64,000 nt of DNA from Vibrio aphrogenes (GTDB taxonomy: Bacteria; Pseudomonadota; Gammaproteobacteria; Enterobacterales; Vibrionaceae). Positions 26,846-33,956 of the stretch are shown piece by piece. Within the stretch, counting starts at the first letter, position 1, and the number at the start of each line of letters is the position of its first letter. Under the pieces are notes generated by a model that worked only from the letters and a program-made list of their open reading frames with translations, was not told the DNA's origin and did no database searches. The stretch covers positions 620,001 through 684,000 of the forward strand of contig NZ_AP018689.1 in the NCBI RefSeq assembly GCF_002157735.2, read 5' to 3'. The position numbers were made by a program, and so were the translations under genes.

Positions 26846-27964
26846 ATGAATCGCTTTTGGCCTATGGTCATTTTACTCATTTCTATTGCGGCCATGATTT
26901 GGCTCGATGCATCGTTTGGCATGAAGTGGGCATTAATGGGGTTAGTTGGCTTAGGTTTTGGTTTTACTTTGGCGTTTAGCCGTTTTGGTATTGTCTTTGG
27001 TTGGCGTGAAATGATCACCAAACGCAATAGTTATTATGTGCGTATTCACCTCATCACTATCGCTATCGAAATCGTGTTGTTTACTGCAATACTGTCTTTT
27101 AGCCATGCTTTATTCGGCGACAAAATGGTCGGCAATATTATGGGCATTGGTATTCCCTTTTTTATCGGCGCGATTATCTTTGGTATTGGTATGCAACTGG
27201 CGGGCGTTTGTGCAACCGGAACCTTATATTGCTGCGGAGAGGCGCGACCTCGCTTTTGGCTGGTATTGATCTTTTACGGAGTGGGAACGCTGATCAGTAA
27301 CCAATTCCGACCTTTTTTAGAAAGTACCTTCTCAAACCCTGTAGTGATCGCTAAAGACGTCACCGGCAGTGCTTGGCACGGGATGTTGATTAACCTGTGT
27401 TTGTTAGCAGTTCTTTTCTACTTATTTAGAAAAGCTGAATTACGTAACAACACCACCTTGAACCCGATTTTTAATAAGAAGAATCTATTTTGGCAAGATG
27501 GTCGTTTTACTGTATTAACCGGCGGGATCATTATTGCGATTCTAAACTCGAGCGTAGTCGCTTTACATGGTTCAGCTTGGACCATCACTGATGCCGTGTA
27601 TGTGATGGCATTGCACAGTGCGGGTTTCTTTGGACTATTTCATAATAACCCGATGTTGGATCAACCTTTATTTCTCAATCCAATGGTTGGGATGTTTTGG
27701 TTAGGGATTCTCGGCGCAGCATTAGCCCGTAGCCTATCCCCTAAGCGAGTTCAAGCGCCCAGCCCAATTGGTCATATATTCGCATCGATTGTGGGCGGCT
27801 TATTGATGGGGATGAGCGCGATGTACAGTGCCTGTAACCTAGGCGGCATGTTCGATGGGATCGCATCCGGTAGCCTACACGGCTGGATTTGGATGCTAAT
27901 GGCCTTATGCGGCAGTATCATCGGTATCCGCTTACGCCCTTTGTTTGGGTTAAGTAATCAATAA
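26846..27964 (+). CDS. yedE: YedE-like (YeeE/YedE family) membrane transporter, probably for selenium
   Basis: A membrane protein of about 372 residues with some ten hydrophobic segments. The start at ATG 26846 follows an AAGGAA box; a TTG at 26822 would add 8 residues without support. Cysteine-bearing YeeE/YedE signatures are visible in GVCATGTLYCCGEARPRFW and SACNLGGMFDGIASGSLHGW. The family moves thiosulfate or other sulfur compounds, and the YedE branch is linked to selenium use. Its place right after selD supports selenium uptake, but the substrate is inferred from context only. Confidence 0.75.
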   Translation: MNRFWPMVILLISIAAMIWLDASFGMKWALMGLVGLGFGFTLAFSRFGIVFGWREMITKRNSYYVRIHLITIAIEIVLFTAILSFSHALFGDKMVGNIMGIGIPFFIGAIIFGIGMQLAGVCATGTLYCCGEARPRFWLVLIFYGVGTLISNQFRPFLESTFSNPVVIAKDVTGSAWHGMLINLCLLAVLFYLFRKAELRNNTTLNPIFNKKNLFWQDGRFTVLTGGIIIAILNSSVVALHGSAWTITDAVYVMALHSAGFFGLFHNNPMLDQPLFLNPMVGMFWLGILGAALARSLSPKRVQAPSPIGHIFASIVGGLLMGMSAMYSACNLGGMFDGIASGSLHGWIWMLMALCGSIIGIRLRPLFGLSNQ

Positions 27965-28355
27965 AGTCGTTATTGGTTTTTTGCTTATTCAGCAATGCAA
28001 CAACCTGAGCCTCAATGGAGTGAAGAGCATATCACGACCATAAATTTAATTATGGCCGTGATATTGGAAGTGAAAGGGTTTTTAACGTAACTATTTTTAT
28101 ATTATTACTTATCAATCCTCTAAAGTTATCATGAGTTTTTTTGTGAACTTATAATTTAATGTGGAAATTATGATTTTAATGATTAATACGTAGTAAATTT
28201 TGGTTGATATTTGAATTGGTGGTTTTTTATAACAGTTTATGTCGTTTTGATTTTATTCTTTGATTTAATAAGGTTTTATTGTGAGATGTGAATGGTGGAT
28301 GTTAATATATGGAAAATAAATTCAACAATTCTAACCTTAAACAAATAAAAACAAT
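27965..28355. other. 391-bp gap holding one long inverted repeat
   Basis: The only structure I see is the inverted repeat at 28029-28043 / 28050-28064: ATATCACGACCATAA against TTATGGCCGTGATAT, one mismatch, 6-base loop. It probably ends yedE transcription, although no T-run follows directly. From about 28080 the sequence becomes strongly AT-rich, like the next gene, which suggests a transfer boundary near here. No convincing promoter was found. Confidence 0.6.
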
Positions 28356-29927
28356 ATGATAAAATTAAATAAACAAAAAATTAATATTTACAACATTGCC
28401 AATAAGTATCCTATAATAAAAAAATATGCTCAGATTATTTTTTTGTTTTCGATTATTGTAGTTTTATCCAAGTTTACATTAAGAGCGACTGGAGATTCTA
28501 GTCCGGAATTTTTTAATGTATTAATATTTTCGTTAATAATAAGTTTTTTTATGAATTCAAAGAAAACTTATTATTTTATAATGTTGCCGATATCTGTAGT
28601 TATTTCATTGTATGGCCCTGTTGGATTTACATATGGATTACCTTCATATCAATATTTAGTGTCTCTTATCGCTACCGATACACAAGAAAGTTTGGAGTTT
28701 TTATCTCTGATACCTTATAAATCATATTTATATTCAGTTTTAATACCTTTTTCATTCTATGTGATACATTTATTATCATATAGAATGAAAATCAACCCAG
28801 TTAAAAATAGAACTTATATTTTTATTTCCTTGATAATGTTAAGTTTATCATCGGAAGCCTTTCTTTTTATAAAAAAAGCTCAAGCTGCTATAGATAAAGT
28901 AATGCTTGAAATGAATGAGTTTTCTAAATATACAAAAAGAAATGATTGGGGGGATGTATACCAAACAGATAAAACAAAATATGATGACTATATTCTTATT
29001 GTTGGAGAGAGTGCTAGGAGGGATTATTTCCACGTTTATGGATATCCTATAGAGAATACTCCTTTCCTCGATTCAACTAATGGCACTATAGTTAATGGCT
29101 TAAATGCTGGTGGAACGTATACGATAGGTTCTTTGAGATTGATGTTAACTCAAGGAAATAAAGGTAAGTGGCAACCCAACTATAACCTAAATATTATGGG
29201 GATGCTTAATAATGCTGGATTTGAGACTTATTGGTTATCAAATCAAGGCTTATTTGGTCGCTTTGATACACCTATATCTTCAATTGCTAATAAAGCTAAA
29301 TATTCATATTTTACAAAATCAGGGGCATATAATTCAAAAAATATTCCAGATTCTTTATTATTGAAAAATTTACAAAGTATTGTATCAAAAGAAAGTAATG
29401 AGAAGAGATTTATTGTATTGCATACAATGGGCTCTCATCCAAATGCATGTGATCGAATAGATGATTTTAAAAATCAATATAAATCAAAAAGTAAAATAAA
29501 TAATTATATAGCATGTTATGTTTCAAGCATAAAACAAACAGATGATTTCATAAAATCCACTTATGAAATGATGTTGAATAATGATAATGGAAGAACATTT
29601 TCAATTATGTATATTTCAGATCATGGAATGGTTCATCGTGAAGTAAATGGTGAGATACAACTTAATAATAATTATGTTAGTAAATATCATTATGATATAC
29701 CTTTAGTAAAAATATCATCTGATGATAATGAAAGAAAGGTATTAGAATCAAGAAAATCAGGTCTAATGTTTGTTAATGGGGTAGCTGATTGGATGGGAGT
29801 TGAAGGTGATTTAATAGAGCCTTATGATTTATTTGATGGTGTGTCTAATAAACAAGATTATGGTTTAAGTAAAAAAGCATATAAAGTAGATGATCCTGCG
29901 ATAGATATTACAAGTGATTTAATGTGA
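28356..29927 (+). CDS. EptA-like phosphoethanolamine transferase (sulfatase superfamily)
   Basis: A 523-residue protein with about five N-terminal membrane segments (to about residue 175) and a C-terminal catalytic domain outside the membrane. That domain has LIVGESARRDYFHVYGYP, a likely nucleophile threonine in AGGTYTIGS, HTMGSHPN and YISDHGMVHRE, which are the metal-site signatures of EptA/CptA-type enzymes. Such enzymes add phosphoethanolamine to lipid A or to other surface glycans; the exact acceptor cannot be told. The gene is far richer in A+T than its neighbours (many ATA, AAT and TTA codons), a sign of transfer. The ATG at 28356 lacks a good ribosome site, so the start is uncertain. 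It lies just outside the left island boundary. Confidence 0.8.
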   Translation: MIKLNKQKINIYNIANKYPIIKKYAQIIFLFSIIVVLSKFTLRATGDSSPEFFNVLIFSLIISFFMNSKKTYYFIMLPISVVISLYGPVGFTYGLPSYQYLVSLIATDTQESLEFLSLIPYKSYLYSVLIPFSFYVIHLLSYRMKINPVKNRTYIFISLIMLSLSSEAFLFIKKAQAAIDKVMLEMNEFSKYTKRNDWGDVYQTDKTKYDDYILIVGESARRDYFHVYGYPIENTPFLDSTNGTIVNGLNAGGTYTIGSLRLMLTQGNKGKWQPNYNLNIMGMLNNAGFETYWLSNQGLFGRFDTPISSIANKAKYSYFTKSGAYNSKNIPDSLLLKNLQSIVSKESNEKRFIVLHTMGSHPNACDRIDDFKNQYKSKSKINNYIACYVSSIKQTDDFIKSTYEMMLNNDNGRTFSIMYISDHGMVHREVNGEIQLNNNYVSKYHYDIPLVKISSDDNERKVLESRKSGLMFVNGVADWMGVEGDLIEPYDLFDGVSNKQDYGLSKKAYKVDDPAIDITSDLM

Positions 29928-30149
29928 TCATTAAAAATCCTCAAATTAGATTATTCTTGGTTTTTTTGATAAAGGTCTGATACTTTCAACATGTATGGGT
30001 TATTTGTTGCTAGAGGGGCGTTGTATTTACGATAAGCCATTCTTTGATTGAAACCCTTGTTGAGATAGCCTGTGCAAAACTAAGTATTAGGTTATGAATG
30101 GTATTGATCTAACTATCAATGTAAATGTTAAAGCTATCTTAAGTATCCA
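29928..30149. other. Gap between the EptA-like gene and the island, nothing recognised
   Basis: 222 bases of AT-rich sequence. No open frame with a ribosome site, no strong hairpin and no recognised repeat. It would be the old chromosome downstream of ssrA if the island model is right. Confidence 0.5.
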
Positions 30150-30205
30150 GGCACAAAAAAAGACGTCCTAGGACGTCTTTAAATGTTGAATTGGTGGAGC
30201 TGGCG
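30150..30205. repeat. Island boundary att copy 1 (far end)
   Basis: 56 bases that match 55485-55540 at 54 positions. They comprise the ssrA terminator, here a perfect 22-bp palindrome around CCTAGG (30159-30180), and the last bases of ssrA (TTGGTGGAGCTGGCG). There is no tmRNA body beside this copy, so it is the displaced end left by integration into the ssrA 3' end. Confidence 0.9.
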
Positions 30206-30313
30206 AGCGTACCATATGAGAAAAGATTAGCTATTTCTTGCTGTAAGTGATTGTATGTTAATGATAAATGTTATCTTGTATATTCATAAAGTATCACAAT
30301 GGTGTGCCATGAA

Positions 30314-30344
30314 AAAGGTGTTTTTAGGTTGTTTAAACACCTTT
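30314..30344 (-). terminator. Terminator of the element A lipoprotein operon
   Basis: AAAGGTGTTT (30314-30323) pairs with AAACACCTTT (30335-30344). Read on the minus strand the stem runs into TTTTT, so it ends transcription from the genes at 30420-31786. Confidence 0.7.
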
Positions 30345-30419
30345 ATAGCGTAGTGTAGCTCCACCTTTTTATTTTTCGGACAACGGTTCAGTTTCTTGAA
30401 CACAATTAGTATCGAAGTT

Positions 30420-31064
30420 TTATTTTTTGTAAACACCAAACATTACTCGAACTACACTTGATAATGAGCGATATTTAGTCGAAAGAGTAGGATTAGAATA
30501 CACTTTCAGATTAAAGTCAGTTTCGTCTTCGTTTATAACCCATTGGATTTTTAGTGGCATACCGAGAGGGAAAATATTATCTTTAACATAATTTATAGCG
30601 TCAGCTTTATATTTTTCATTGTTTTCTGGATCATCACAATTAGGAGAGTAATTAAATCGACCAGCAGGAGTTGGATCACACATATAAGCTTGGTTCAGTT
30701 TCAAAAAGTAAGGATCGTTCGTTGATTTTGCAAATTTAATCCCATCGGCAATAAAACTACTGGCAACAGAGTTATTGTTTAAATCCCATGTATTAGATAA
30801 ATGTTCGTCAAACTTGTCTTTTAAACTTGATGATACCACACCATTAAATTCAACGATATTTTCTCCATCAGTGGACTTAAAAGATGTCCATTTTACATTA
30901 TCAAAATAGGTATCGAGTGCTTGGCCTATTGTCATTGATTTATATGTGTTGTTTGTAGAATACTTTTCAAAAAATCCATTCTTTACAATATCGACATTAC
31001 TTCCTCCACAACCACTTAATACACTGATAAATACAATGCTGATGATAGCTTTAAAAATCTTCAT
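30420..31064 (-). CDS. Predicted lipoprotein, unknown function
   Basis: A 214-residue protein with an N-terminal lipoprotein signal: positive start, hydrophobic core, then the lipobox LSGC and a GGS spacer. AAGGTGG in front of the ATG supports the start. The mature part has the block MTIGQALDTYFDNVKWTSFKS, which resembles small periplasmic proteins of other islands, and ends with a region on VRVMFGVYKK. I do not recognise a family of known function. It lies 23 bases after the gene at 31088 on the same strand, so both are probably one transcript near the far end of element A, where accessory (cargo) genes usually sit. Confidence 0.75.
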   Translation of the reverse strand: MKIFKAIISIVFISVLSGCGGSNVDIVKNGFFEKYSTNNTYKSMTIGQALDTYFDNVKWTSFKSTDGENIVEFNGVVSSSLKDKFDEHLSNTWDLNNNSVASSFIADGIKFAKSTNDPYFLKLNQAYMCDPTPAGRFNYSPNCDDPENNEKYKADAINYVKDNIFPLGMPLKIQWVINEDETDFNLKVYSNPTLSTKYRSLSSVVRVMFGVYKK

Positions 31065-31087
31065 TTTACCACCTTATATTTCAAATT

Positions 31088-31786
31088 TTAAATATTAGTC
31101 TTGCTTTTTAATCGTTTTTCAATTTCATCACTTAACTTATGAAATTGGTTAGGCGTTATACTTACCATTGTTCGTCTGAAATTTACACTATCGTCAGTCA
31201 TATTTTTAAAGTCTCTGGCTGATATTGCTTTAAATCCTACTTTGAAGTGTTTTAATGATTTGGAATATTTATCATCTTTCACTCCATAATATTGACTTTT
31301 TACTAAATCACCACAAACTTCTCCACACGCAATTACACCGACCCCACTCTGATATAAAAAAACATAATCTCCTTTAGATAGGTTTTGGATATACTCCTTC
31401 CACCCAGAGCAAAAAGCGGAGGCTTCTTTGTTTTTTATCATACTAAAATGGTCTTCAGGATTGTTATTATAGTTTGTATTGAGCATAAAATACTTTGGAT
31501 GAGATAAGTCTGAATTTACCTCATTTCCTGCTGGGAATGTTATATCATAATGTAGGCTGTTTTCTTCTAAAATTAGATTTGTTTCTTTAATCCCTGCTTT
31601 TATATATTCGATAATCAAAAAACTTTTAGATTTTTCTAATGTTAATGATAACTCATCAAGTTGATTATTTAACGAGACAGGGAGACGAAATGAATTGGGA
31701 ACAGTTGTTATATCGTCGATCTGATCTAAAATCGCTGAGCTAATTGATTCTTTAAATATGTTTTTCATAAAAACCACTGTATGCAT
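31088..31786 (-). CDS. Putative ribbon-helix-helix plus EVE-like domain protein
   Basis: A 232-residue protein of two parts. Residues about 28-70 (NSFRLPVSLNNQLDELSLTLEKSKSF and on) look like a ribbon-helix-helix DNA-binding unit. Residues about 110-220 contain FCSGWKEYIQNLSKGDYVFLYQSGVGVIACGEV, which resembles EVE/PUA-like folds that bind modified bases. Such domains occur in defence and modification-dependent systems, so a role in sensing foreign or modified DNA is possible but inferred. An inner ATG at 31768 is an alternative start. It is cargo of element A, not a replication gene by appearance. Confidence 0.6.
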   Translation of the reverse strand: MHTVVFMKNIFKESISSAILDQIDDITTVPNSFRLPVSLNNQLDELSLTLEKSKSFLIIEYIKAGIKETNLILEENSLHYDITFPAGNEVNSDLSHPKYFMLNTNYNNNPEDHFSMIKNKEASAFCSGWKEYIQNLSKGDYVFLYQSGVGVIACGEVCGDLVKSQYYGVKDDKYSKSLKHFKVGFKAISARDFKNMTDDSVNFRRTMVSITPNQFHKLSDEIEKRLKSKTNI

Positions 31787-31868
31787 ATGTCGTAATCATT
31801 TTGATTACAAAAACTGTAATGCGGTTATCTTGTGATGTCAATGCCTTAAACGATGGGTGTTATTTTTT

Positions 31869-32186
31869 GAAGAACTCGTTGTAGGTTTTAGATGCAAGAC
31901 AAGCCTATTGTCATCACATCAGTATCGATAATGCCAACCGGGCATTGTATCGATTTTATGTAATACCTGCGTCCATTTAAACTAATTCTTGATGAGTTGA
32001 TTTATTCCCTAACGGTCGATTTATTGATCAAAAAAACGACCGTTAGGGAGTAAAACACAAATGAAATGACGAGTTTTAATCTGCATCAGCTACTATAAAT
32101 AATAAGTTTAGTATCCTTGGATACTACTTTTTATTTTATAGTAGATAGAGGCTTGTCTTGCATTAGAAACCGATATGTAGTTCTTC
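31869..32186. repeat. Nested inverted repeats downstream of rep (candidate replication or transfer structure)
   Basis: Four nested structures fill this gene-free stretch. The outer arms 31869-31906 and 32149-32186 are 38 bases each and complementary at 30 positions, including 15 in a row (ATGCAAGACAAGCCT). Inside are a hairpin at 31924-31954, an inverted repeat with 13-bp arms (TCCCTAACGGTCG) at 32006-32018 / 32037-32049, and a cruciform at 32090-32144 with about 27-base arms and a 2-base tip. This is far more folding than terminators need. It lies just after the rep gene (minus strand), and the shared word AGACAAGCC recurs in the hairpin loop at 33729-33764. Confidence 0.75.
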
Positions 32187-32332
32187 GACTAATTTCGATG
32201 CAAAACTTGCCGATATGATTTGTTTTTAAATGAGAAAATGAACTATTACAATAAAAAAATCACCATCAGATTATGACGATGATTGATTTTTTATTAGTGA
32301 TTTTTTAGTAAAAAGAACGCACATTCACTTTA

Positions 32333-33517
32333 CTAAAAATTAATGATATTGGTTGTTGATATCTGATCCGATAGACCAAACGCTTGTGCAAAATCGTTAA
32401 CATCAACGGTAGGTTTTTGTGCGAAACTTCTATCCTTAATTGGGTTAGGAATTGAGCCACTAAATTGATACTCACCTTCGATATAACTATAAAACCCTAC
32501 ACTATCAGTATCGACAATCATTTTGGTCTTACAGCGTCTTTCAAGTTGCTTTATCGGCTCACCATTTGCGTTAGGGATCTTACTAAAAAAGTCAGGTAGG
32601 TCCTCAATCGTAGTGATAATCAAAAGCTTACACTCACCCATATATTTGTTGTAATAGCGAGCATTGACCATCGATGAAGTATGATTATCCAGTAATTTTA
32701 ATAGGTCGCTTAATCCCATCACATCAGGTCTAAAATCATCTAAAATAATACAATCTTGCCCCATATAATTATCCATCGGGTTTTTACCACCATCGCTCAC
32801 ATAAATGCTATGTCCTTTCTTTTCAGCATATTCTCTTGCTAATGTTGTTTTGCCACTCCCTGAGCCTCCACTAATATATATAACGTCCATATTTCTTCCT
32901 TTCTCGTTTAGTTGTAAAAATGTTTGTCGGTATTGCAATGCCTTGTTGATGTCTGCGCTATATTTCACGAACTCTAATTCAGTAATATTAGTTGGCTTGT
33001 ATAAGTCCAACATCTTCCAATGCCCCTGTGAAACATTGTTTAAAATCTCGTCCTTTCGAGCAGACCCACCTCTATTGCTAACTTTGAAGTTGTCCTTTTC
33101 TTCGGAATAATCAAAGTTAGAAATAACGTCACTATCATCATATTGATGTTTCTCAGGGTGGTTTGAATGAGTTAAATATCGCAGAGCAGAAACCCACTTT
33201 GATTTGATTTTGTTGATATTATTCTCTTTGACATTGAACCAATTTGCTATGCAATGCAGTCTTACGGGAGATTTGAATTTCATCATCAAATGTATGTGTG
33301 GGGCTTTCAAGTCTCCTTCGCTATAGCTTGTGCCATCGGCTTTTTTACCACTTTGATCATAAGTATCTTTATCGTGAATGATAAAAGCATACTCAGTCAC
33401 GCTTTTACCGTTTTTTGTTAAATCCGTGAGTTTTTGTTTTACTTGTTCTAAATCGATATATTCAAGATTGGTGACCAGTTCACATTGCCTTAATTTTATT
33501 TCTTTTTTCTCGCTCAT
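32333..33517 (-). CDS. rep: Rep: HUH endonuclease fused to SF3 helicase (CRESS-like)
   Basis: A 394-residue rolling-circle initiator. The N-terminal Rep_2-like domain has EYAFIIHDKD, the metal motif PHIHLMMKF (H74, H76) and the nicking tyrosine region SALRYLTHSN (Y114). The C-terminal half is an SF3-type helicase: Walker A GGSGSGKTT (about 217-225), Walker B CIILDDF (about 256-262) and a motif C region around LLIITT. Plasmids of the pMV158 type have the first domain only. The fusion is known from CRESS-DNA viruses and the related bacterial pCRESS plasmids. GGAGGA before the ATG supports the start. An iteron array lies just upstream. It should start replication of element A when excised. Confidence 0.87.
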   Translation of the reverse strand: MSEKKEIKLRQCELVTNLEYIDLEQVKQKLTDLTKNGKSVTEYAFIIHDKDTYDQSGKKADGTSYSEGDLKAPHIHLMMKFKSPVRLHCIANWFNVKENNINKIKSKWVSALRYLTHSNHPEKHQYDDSDVISNFDYSEEKDNFKVSNRGGSARKDEILNNVSQGHWKMLDLYKPTNITELEFVKYSADINKALQYRQTFLQLNEKGRNMDVIYISGGSGSGKTTLAREYAEKKGHSIYVSDGGKNPMDNYMGQDCIILDDFRPDVMGLSDLLKLLDNHTSSMVNARYYNKYMGECKLLIITTIEDLPDFFSKIPNANGEPIKQLERRCKTKMIVDTDSVGFYSYIEGEYQFSGSIPNPIKDRSFAQKPTVDVNDFAQAFGLSDQISTTNIINF

Positions 33518-33538
33518 TCATTCCTCCATAATTACCCA

Positions 33539-33816
33539 GACTACGGACTACGCACTTTTTCAATGTAGTCAGGTTTTTCCTTATTTTTTAAAAATCTAAT
33601 GTAGTCTGCGAATTAGTTTTTGCTTATTTATAGCGTTTTTCCTTTCCACCTGACTACGAAACCTAATGTAGTCTGTGAAGTCTTTTTTTTGCCATTTGTA
33701 GACATTTTTTTCTTACTGACTACAAAGCAACACTGGGGATAGACAAGCCCATATCCCCAGTGTTTTAAAGGCTTCAAGCTTTATTGACTACAGACTACAC
33801 TCTTATATTTGTAGTC
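33539..33816. repeat. GACTACR iteron array upstream of rep
   Basis: Ten exact copies of GACTAC followed by A or G. Forward copies start at 33539, 33546, 33652, 33718, 33786 and 33793; reverse copies start at 33564, 33600, 33667 and 33810. Two pairs are head-to-tail (33539/33546 and 33786/33793). A longer unit CTAATGTAGTCTG followed by C or T and GAA occurs twice (33596 and 33663). The region is otherwise non-coding and sits right in front of rep: the classic layout of a Rep-binding origin and autoregulated promoter. Confidence 0.85.
33729..33764. other. Perfect 13-bp hairpin inside the iteron array (candidate nick site)
   Basis: AACACTGGGGATA (33729-33741) and TATCCCCAGTGTT (33752-33764) are exact complements with loop GACAAGCCCA. 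Rolling-circle Reps cut in hairpin loops at their origin. The word AGACAAGCC that spans the start of this loop is found again at both outer arms of the repeat at 31869-32186. No T-run follows, so a plain terminator is less likely. Confidence 0.65.
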
Positions 33817-33912
33817 AACCATAAATAATGATGTTGTCAAATTGAGCAAAGGAATGATTATTGAAATAATAAGGGGGTAGGTTGATGGGAGTAGAGGAAA
33901 TATAAAAGCAAG

Positions 33913-33930
33913 GCGGAGCAAAAGCTCCGC
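33913..33930 (-). terminator. Terminator of the element A integrase gene
   Basis: GCGGAGC (33913-33919) pairs with GCTCCGC (33924-33930), 4-base loop. On the minus strand it is followed by CTTGCTTTT and lies about 27 bases after the integrase stop. Confidence 0.65.
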
Positions 33931-33956
33931 ATTCTGTTAGGTTTATAGGTTTGAAC

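Noticed and set aside
31869..32186. Integron attC site
   Set aside because: There is no RYYYAAC/GTTRRRY core pair and no cassette layout; the arms are too long and belong to the rep region.
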